Assembly (NCBI RefSeq): GCF_021513195.1 | Contig: NZ_CP090974.1 | Span: 1,562,001 to 1,626,000 of the forward strand | Direction of reading: 5' to 3' | Length of the DNA stretch: 64,000 nt | DNA from: Shewanella sp. OMA3-2 | GTDB lineage: Bacteria > Pseudomonadota > Gammaproteobacteria > Enterobacterales > Shewanellaceae | Part shown: positions 58,473 to 64,000 of the stretch, piece after piece | Layout of the letters: every line of letters begins with the position of its first letter | Numbering within the stretch: the first letter of the stretch is position 1 | Translations under genes and position numbers: made by a program | The notes under the pieces: generated by a model | Told to the model about the DNA's origin: nothing | Seen by the model: the letters and a program-made list of their open reading frames with translations, nothing else | The model's database searches: none

Positions 58473-59510
58473 ATGGAAATCACTGAATTACTGGCCTTTA
58501 GTGTAAAACATAAAGCATCAGATCTACATCTTTCTGCAGGTGTTTCACCTATGATCCGTGTTGACGGTGAAGTCAGAAAAATTAACTTGCCACCGTTAGA
58601 TCATCAAGGCGTACACAGCTTAGTGTATGACATTATGAACGACAAGCAGCGTAAAGATTACGAAGAACATCTTGAAATAGATTTCTCGTTTGAAGTACCC
58701 AACTTAGCACGTTTTCGTGTTAACGCATTTAACCAATCCCGTGGTGCAGGTGCTGTTTTTCGTACTATTCCTTCAGATATTTTGTCACTTGAACAACTCG
58801 GTGCGCCAGATATTTTCAAAAAGATCTCCAGTTATCCCCGTGGGTTAGTGTTAGTAACTGGACCAACAGGTTCGGGTAAATCAACTACGTTAGCGGCAAT
58901 GGTCGATTATATTAATGAAAATCGCCATGAGCACATTTTAACGATTGAAGACCCAATAGAATTCGTGCATCAAAACAAGCAATGTTTGGTCAACCAACGC
59001 GAAGTGCACAAACATACCCATAGTTTTAATGCCGCGCTTAGAAGTGCATTGCGTGAAGATCCCGATGTTATTTTAGTGGGTGAGATGCGTGACTTAGAAA
59101 CTATCCGCTTAGCTATGACAGCAGCTGAAACTGGTCACTTAGTGTTTGGTACCTTACATACCACTTCAGCGGCAAAAACCATTGACCGTATTGTTGACGT
59201 ATTTCCTGCCGGTGAAAAAGGCATGGTACGTACTATGTTGTCTGAATCATTACAGGCGGTTATTTCACAAACGCTGGTTAAAAAGGTTGGCGGAGGACGT
59301 GTTGCTGCACACGAAATTATGATGGGGACACCGGCTATTCGTAACTTAATCCGTGAAGATAAAGTGGCGCAAATGTACTCAGCTATTCAAACCGGTATGG
59401 CTCATGGTATGCAAACATTAGATCAGTGCTTACAAACCTTAGTCAATCGTGGTTTGATTACACGTGAAGATGCCATGCAGAAAAGCGGTAATAAACAAGC
59501 CAACTTTTAA
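58473..59510 (+). CDS. pilT: Type IV pilus retraction ATPase PilT
   Basis: The hexameric motor that powers pilus retraction and twitching. The 345-aa protein has Walker A GPTGSGKST near residues 130-138, the Asp-box region, Walker B VILVGEMRD and the AIRNLIRE retraction motif. An in-frame ATG at 58458 adds five residues, but MEITELLAFSVKHKASDLHLSAG is the family start. pilU follows after 11 bp. Confidence 0.96.
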   Translation: MEITELLAFSVKHKASDLHLSAGVSPMIRVDGEVRKINLPPLDHQGVHSLVYDIMNDKQRKDYEEHLEIDFSFEVPNLARFRVNAFNQSRGAGAVFRTIPSDILSLEQLGAPDIFKKISSYPRGLVLVTGPTGSGKSTTLAAMVDYINENRHEHILTIEDPIEFVHQNKQCLVNQREVHKHTHSFNAALRSALREDPDVILVGEMRDLETIRLAMTAAETGHLVFGTLHTTSAAKTIDRIVDVFPAGEKGMVRTMLSESLQAVISQTLVKKVGGGRVAAHEIMMGTPAIRNLIREDKVAQMYSAIQTGMAHGMQTLDQCLQTLVNRGLITREDAMQKSGNKQANF

Positions 59511-59521
59511 GGAATAGTACA

Positions 59522-60633
59522 ATGGATGTCCGCCCTTTTTTAGCCACTATGGTTGAAAAAAAGCTTCTGATTTATTTATCACAGCTATGTTTCCACCCAG
59601 TGCCAAAATTGATGGTGAGTTACATACTCTTTCAGAGCAAAAGCTAACACCTGCCCAGTCATTAGAGTTTGTTGAATCTTTAATGACAGATGTGCAGAAA
59701 AAAGAGTTTAAAGAGTCTCGTGAATGTAACTTTGCCTATGCGGTATCGGGCTTAGGGCGTTTTCGTGTGAGTGCGTTTTGGCAGCGTGACTCCGCAGGCT
59801 GTGTTATGCGCCGTATTGAAACCAACATTCCTGAAGTGGATGATTTGAAGCTGCCGCCCATTCTTAAAGATTTAGTCATGAGCAAGCGTGGCTTAATTAT
59901 TATGGTTGGCGGTACGGGAACGGGTAAGTCAACTTCGTTAGCAGCGTTAGTGGGTTATCGTAACGCCCATGCTCGTGGACATATTTTAACCATTGAAGAT
60001 CCTGTCGAGTTCGTGCATAACCACCGTAAAAGTATTGTCACCCAAAGAGAGGTGGGTATTGATACCGTGTCTTTTGATGCGGCGCTTAAAAGCTCTTTAC
60101 GCCAGGCACCAGATGTTATTTTGATTGGTGAAATCCGTACCCAAGAAACCATGGAATTTGCACTGTCGTTTGCAGAAACGGGTCACTTATGTATGGCAAC
60201 TCTGCATGCTAACAACGCTAACCAAGCACTTGATCGTATTATGCATTTAGTGCCGGAAAGTAAGCATACTCAGTTGTTGTTCGATTTATCACTCAACTTA
60301 CGTGGTATTGTTGCCCAACAGCTCATTGCTAAATCTGATGGTTCAGGCCGTCGTGCTGCAATTGAAATCCTTATCAATACACCGCGTATTGGTAGTTTGA
60401 TTGCAAAAAATGAACTGCATTTACTGAAAGAAACCATGGCTAAGTCGAATGAGCAGGGCATGCAAACCTTTGACCAGGCCCTACTTGGTTTGTACTCTGA
60501 AGGTGAAATCAGTTATGCCGATGCATTACACCATGCCGATTCTCCTAATGATTTACGCCTAATGATTAAGCTTAAAACCAATGACACGTCTAATTCAGGC
60601 TTTTTGGAAGGTGTAACACTAGACATGGATTAA
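59522..60633 (+). pseudogene. pilU: Type IV pilus ATPase PilU, one-base frameshift near the start
   Basis: PilU is the PilT-dependent accessory retraction motor. The ATG at 59522 has AAGGA upstream and begins MDVRPFLATMVEKK, the PilU N-terminus. After the A7 run (59556-59562) the frame is lost. With eight A residues it reads on as KKASDLFITAMFPPSAKIDGE and continues to 60633, giving about 370 aa, the usual PilU size. Without correction the longest ORF starts at ATG 59587 (348 aa) and lacks the first 22 residues. Walker A GGTGTGKST and Walker B VILIGEIRT are intact. Sequencing error or slipped-strand switching are both possible. Confidence 0.92.
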
Positions 60634-60671
60634 GCGAGGATAATTAGCGCTTAGTCTCATTTATAAATAAG

Positions 60672-60696
60672 CCGCAACAATCGTTGCGGTTTTTTG
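60672..60696 (+). terminator. Terminator of pilT-pilU
   Basis: A 7-bp stem (CCGCAAC / GTTGCGG) with T6, about 40 bp after pilU. A TATAAT at 60698-60703 just below may be the -10 of the next gene. Confidence 0.82.
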
Positions 60697-60815
60697 TTAT
60701 AATAGATGCCCTTTTTTCTGTACCTTATCCCATAAGTAATTAAGCCGTCACTTTACAGCAGTTATTAAATGGGGCTTTGCATTCATTCCGTTAACACCAC
60801 CCTAAGGATTATTTC

Positions 60816-61930
60816 ATGTCTTTCCTCAAGAAATCATCACCATTACTGCTCGCTATTTTATCTTTCCAGCCCCAAGCCGTTGAGGTCACTGATGAGCTAG
60901 ATATTGGTGGCGCAGTTCGCGTTAATTATGGCTGGAAAGACTATGACAATAACGCAAAACTAGAGTTTGAGTTATTTCGCGCCGATGTGAATTATAAAAC
61001 TGATGATGGCTTGTTTGCGTCTGCTCAATATCGTTGGTACCAGGATATGGATGTCGTACATCATGCCTATATGGGCTATCAATTTGATGAGGCGCAATCA
61101 GTACAAGTCGGTGTTACCCAAGTGCCATTTGGACTATTGCCGTATGCAGCACATTCTTTTTGGTTTGGTGCGACATACTATATAGGCTTTGAAGATGATT
61201 ATGATGCCGGAATACATTATCAGTATCAGCACGAAAATTTGCGTGTTGATTTAGCTTATTTTGCCAATGACGAATACGGTAACGGTAGCCGCTTTGATCG
61301 CTACTCTTTTGATGTTGCGACGACAGAACAGTCACCTTATCAAGAATCTGGCCAATTAAATGCCCGGTAGAATATGAGATAAGCCACAATAGTTTTAGCC
61401 ATAAAGTGGGCGGTTCAATTCAATATGGCCAGCTAGATTATGTTGCCAGTGAAGGGGGCATTGATAGTACCTTTGCTAATGCAGATGATATAAACGCATT
61501 CGCAGGTGCAGTGCATTGGCAAGCAGATTGGCAAACCTGGCAACTTCAATTGCAATACTTACATTATAACTATGATGTTAAGCAGGCTAATCGTATCGCA
61601 TTATCTGCATTTTCATATCCATTTGAAATAGCGGCGCAAGCAGATGTAGTCACGGCTAACGTATCAAAATCTATCGATGTTAAGTGGGGGCCTATTTCAA
61701 ATATTAATTGTTATAACGACTACAGTACCGTCCTTGCATCTGGTAACGGACTGGCTGACTCGGTTCAAAATGTCACGGGTTGTGCTATTACTGCCGGTAA
61801 GTTTTATTCATACGTCGATTGGATAGCGGGTAAAAATATGTATTTTGTGGGCGGTGACGGTGTTGGTATTGATAATGGTGACACTTCGTGGCGCTCTCGC
61901 TTGAACATTAATGTCGGCTTTTATTTTTAA
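60816..61930 (+). pseudogene. Outer-membrane porin-like protein, one-base frameshift
   Basis: Two adjacent ORFs in different frames make one beta-barrel protein. The first (60816-61370, 184 aa) has a signal peptide ending near PQAVE and alternating amphipathic strands. The second continues as VEYEISHNSFSHKVGGSIQYGQ and ends SRLNINVGFYF with terminal Phe. Adding one G at CCCGGTAG (61363-61370) joins them as LNARVEYEI and gives about 371 aa. It is probably a porin-type or DUF-type channel of Shewanella; the substrate is unknown. The break may be a sequencing error. Confidence 0.75.
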
Positions 61931-62156
61931 TCGTATTTATACAATGATCTAAGCCCGCAGTTTAATCGTATGCACAACATGTACAACCCGTTATTCGTGT
62001 TGATTCAATCGCTGCTAGCCCCTGTGAGTTAGTGCTTACTAGCTCGGGTTTGAAAAGTAAGAGTATATTAAGTAAGGTTTTGTACGTTGGATCTCAGTAT
62101 ATTGAGTTAAATATAGTAGTAACTTCACGTGTTCATCAATTTAATAAGGATTACTT

Positions 62157-62780
62157 ATGTCAGGTTTATCGCAAATGTTTTTAAAGGCTCTTCCTTCGAT
62201 GGCAAAGTGTTCTTTGGTGTTATCATCGCTAGTGGTAGTGACTATTGGTATGACATTTTTCAGTGCTAATGCTAATGCTAATGCTAATGTCAGTGCAGCA
62301 AGTTGCCCTGACTATCTCAATGTTGAAGCACGTAAACTGCATTCAGACGATAACGTCAACTTGTGTGAGTTAACCCAAGGCAAAACAGTGTTAATTGTAA
62401 ACACGGCTTCCAACTGTGGTTTTACCTCACAATTTGAAGGGCTTGAAGCTTTACATAAACAATATAAAGACAAAGGGTTAGTGGTTATTGGTTTTCCATC
62501 TGATGATTTTTTCCAAGAAGAAAAAGATGAGGCTAAAACCGCGGATGTTTGTTTTATCAATTATGGGGTGACATTCACTATGGTTGCCACCTCACCTGTG
62601 CGTGGTGACGATGCCAACTCAGTGTTTCAACACTTGAATGAAAAAAGCACTGCACCTAAGTGGAATTTCTACAAATATTTAGTATCTGGTGATGGCGAGA
62701 CTGTGACCCAGTTTAACTCGCGCGTAAAACCTGATAGTGAAGAGCTTAAAAAGGCTATCGACAAGCAGTTAAGTCTTTAA
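62157..62780 (+). CDS. Glutathione peroxidase family protein, exported
   Basis: A 207-aa thiol peroxidase with an N-terminal signal segment, so periplasmic. The active-site triad is Cys87 (NTASNCGFTSQ), Gln120 (FFQEE) and Trp169-Asn170 (KWNFYKYLV); Cys replaces selenocysteine. The usual PxNQFGxQEP segment is altered to PSDDFFQEE. The signal/mature junction contains ANANANAN, coded by four copies of a 6-bp repeat (62265-62288). AAGGA precedes the ATG. It reduces hydrogen or lipid peroxides in the family. Confidence 0.88.
   Translation: MSGLSQMFLKALPSMAKCSLVLSSLVVVTIGMTFFSANANANANVSAASCPDYLNVEARKLHSDDNVNLCELTQGKTVLIVNTASNCGFTSQFEGLEALHKQYKDKGLVVIGFPSDDFFQEEKDEAKTADVCFINYGVTFTMVATSPVRGDDANSVFQHLNEKSTAPKWNFYKYLVSGDGETVTQFNSRVKPDSEELKKAIDKQLSL
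62265..62288 (+). repeat. Hexanucleotide tandem repeat GCTAAT x4
   Basis: Four exact copies of GCTAAT encode alternating Ala-Asn around the predicted signal-peptidase site of the glutathione peroxidase. Copy-number change would keep the frame. Confidence 0.9.
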
Positions 62781-62904
62781 TTATTTACTTTCAGTCGCAT
62801 TTTTAATAAAAAATTGAGACAAGAGAATATTTTCCAAATATCCTCTCGTTATAAAGAAACATAATCATCAGTGCATCATCAGTCTATTATATTAGGAGCG
62901 AGTT

Positions 62905-63918
62905 TTGGCGCGATTTTCAGGATTAGATAAAGAGACAGGGCACAGTGCTCGCGGTAAAACAGGCGTATTGCTATTAAACCTAGGTACACCTGATGCACCA
63001 ACTGCCTCAGCCGTCAGACGTTATTTAGCAGAGTTTTTAGCCGATCCTCGTGTAGTCGAAATTCCTAAACTCATATGGATGATTATATTGCACGGTATTA
63101 TTTTGCGGGTTCGCCCTGCAAAATCTGCTGCTTTATATAAACAGATTTGGACTGAAAATGGCTCACCTCTGCTGGCAATCAGTCAGCAACAGCAGGCTAA
63201 ATTAGATAAATTATTAGCATCCAGCGGCGTTGATGCTAGCGTACACCTTGCTATGCGATATGGCTCACCCTCGGTGGCTGCAACTTTGCAAAAAATGCAC
63301 AAGCAAGGAATTGATAACCTGGTGATATTGCCGCTATATCCTCAATACGCCGCGCCAACTACAGCATCAGCATTTGATGCGATAGCTAAAGAATTATATA
63401 AGTGGCGCTACTTACCTGCTTTACATTTTATTAATACCTATCATGATCATCCTGATCTAATTTCAGCCTTGGCCAATTCTATCGAACAAGATTTTGCTAA
63501 ACATGGCAAACCGCAAAAGTTAGTTTTGTCCTATCATGGTATGCCTGAGCGCAATTTGCATCTAGGCGATCCATACTATTGTTTTTGCATGAAAACTACT
63601 CGTTTAGTGGTTGAAAAACTAGGGTTGACCGAAGACGATTACATTACAACGTTTCAATCTCGTTTTGGTAAAGCTAAGTGGTTGCAACCCTATACAGATG
63701 CAACTATTGAAGCATTACCCGCAAAAGGCATTAGTAACATCGCCGTTATTTGTCCTGCTTTCAGCGCTGATTGTTTAGAAACCTTAGAAGAAATTCAAGG
63801 TGAAAATCGGCATGTATTTGAAGGTGCTGGTGGTACAGACTTTAGATACATTGCATGTTTAAATGACAATGATGACCACATTCAAATGATGGCTAACATT
63901 GTAAAACCTTATTGTTAG
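62905..63918 (+). CDS. hemH: Ferrochelatase
   Basis: Inserts ferrous iron into protoporphyrin IX, the last step of heme synthesis. The 337-aa protein has LLLNLGTPDAPT near the start, the catalytic His in LSYHGMPERNL, and FSADCLETLEEI with the conserved Glu. The start is TTG at 62905 with AGGAG upstream; no in-frame ATG fits. It would supply heme to the cytochromes abundant in Shewanella. Confidence 0.96.
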   Translation: MARFSGLDKETGHSARGKTGVLLLNLGTPDAPTASAVRRYLAEFLADPRVVEIPKLIWMIILHGIILRVRPAKSAALYKQIWTENGSPLLAISQQQQAKLDKLLASSGVDASVHLAMRYGSPSVAATLQKMHKQGIDNLVILPLYPQYAAPTTASAFDAIAKELYKWRYLPALHFINTYHDHPDLISALANSIEQDFAKHGKPQKLVLSYHGMPERNLHLGDPYYCFCMKTTRLVVEKLGLTEDDYITTFQSRFGKAKWLQPYTDATIEALPAKGISNIAVICPAFSADCLETLEEIQGENRHVFEGAGGTDFRYIACLNDNDDHIQMMANIVKPYC

Positions 63919-63936
63919 TAACAGATCCGGCCCACA

Positions 63937-64000
63937 AGCATTGCCGGGATGACGTGTAGAAGCATTGCCGGGATGACGTGTAGAATCATTGCCAGGATGA
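63937..64000. repeat. 24-bp tandem repeat, cut by the window end
   Basis: Two identical 24-bp units (63937-63960 and 63961-63984, each beginning AGCATTGCCGGGATGACG) and a third partial unit with two changes run to the last base. The array starts about 18 bp after the hemH stop and continues outside the window. Confidence 0.92.

Noticed and set aside
59587..60633. pilU starting at ATG 59587
   Set aside because: It lacks the conserved N-terminus, which is present upstream in another frame with a good ribosome binding site.
63937..64000. CRISPR array
   Set aside because: The 24-bp units are directly joined without unique spacers, and no cas genes are present.

Overview
The window is a continuous stretch of an AT-rich gammaproteobacterial chromosome. 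Protein sequences and gene order point to Shewanella, probably a cold or marine species such as the S. frigidimarina group; this is inferred without a database search. The strongest marks are the Shewanella-type N-acetylglucosamine (GlcNAc) pathway (NagR, NagK, NagB-II, NagA, NagX, NagP, with NagR palindromes) and standard gammaproteobacterial housekeeping blocks.

Layout. 1-7000: phosphoketolase (xfp), a sodium:alanine-type symporter, yaaA and a secreted M28 peptidase. 7100-15600: hlyU-type regulator, rpsT, and the murJ-ribF-ileS-lspA-fkpB-ispH block. 15800-23250: minor-pilin operon pilV-pilW-pilX-pilY1-pilE plus a small secreted protein, facing two fimT-like pseudopilin genes. 23480-25210: glnB and ndh. 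25270-42370: the chitin/GlcNAc locus, with nagR, a TonB-dependent receptor, a tryptophan-halogenase-like protein, SapC, a TauE exporter, a GH20 hexosaminidase, nagK-nagB-II-nagA-nagX and nagP. 42750-42910: tRNA-Thr and tRNA-Phe. 43290-44460: yceJ-yceI. 44760-49390: yggX-mutY facing trmB-yggL-glsB-yggN. 49850-53100: a LysR regulator and a DUF885 protein. 53400-58450: hemW, rdgB, a DUF4426 protein, yggT, proC and yggS. 58470-60630: pilT-pilU. 60800-63920: an outer-membrane protein, a periplasmic glutathione peroxidase and hemH. The window ends inside a 24-bp tandem repeat.

How the genes work together. The GlcNAc locus is a complete route: outer-membrane uptake of chitin oligomers (TonB receptor), cleavage by GH20 hexosaminidase, inner-membrane uptake (NagP, perhaps helped by NagX), phosphorylation (NagK), deacetylation (NagA), then deamination/isomerisation to fructose-6-P (NagB-II). 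Four NagR-type palindromes tie the units together. The minor pilins, PilY1, PilT and PilU belong to one type IV pilus system.

Main points for a second look. (1) pilY1, pilU and the outer-membrane protein gene are each broken by the loss of exactly one base, and tRNA-Phe also lacks one base. All four can be explained as a homopolymer run one base short, which suggests sequencing or assembly error more than biology. (2) Two strong intrinsic terminators have no gene to serve. One (51142-51171) suggests a small RNA between convergent genes; the other (33184-33226) lies just below a NagR operator and promoter and suggests a NagR-controlled small RNA or an attenuator ahead of the hexosaminidase. 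(3) The NagR regulon appears to include a halogenase-like flavoprotein and SapC of unknown role.
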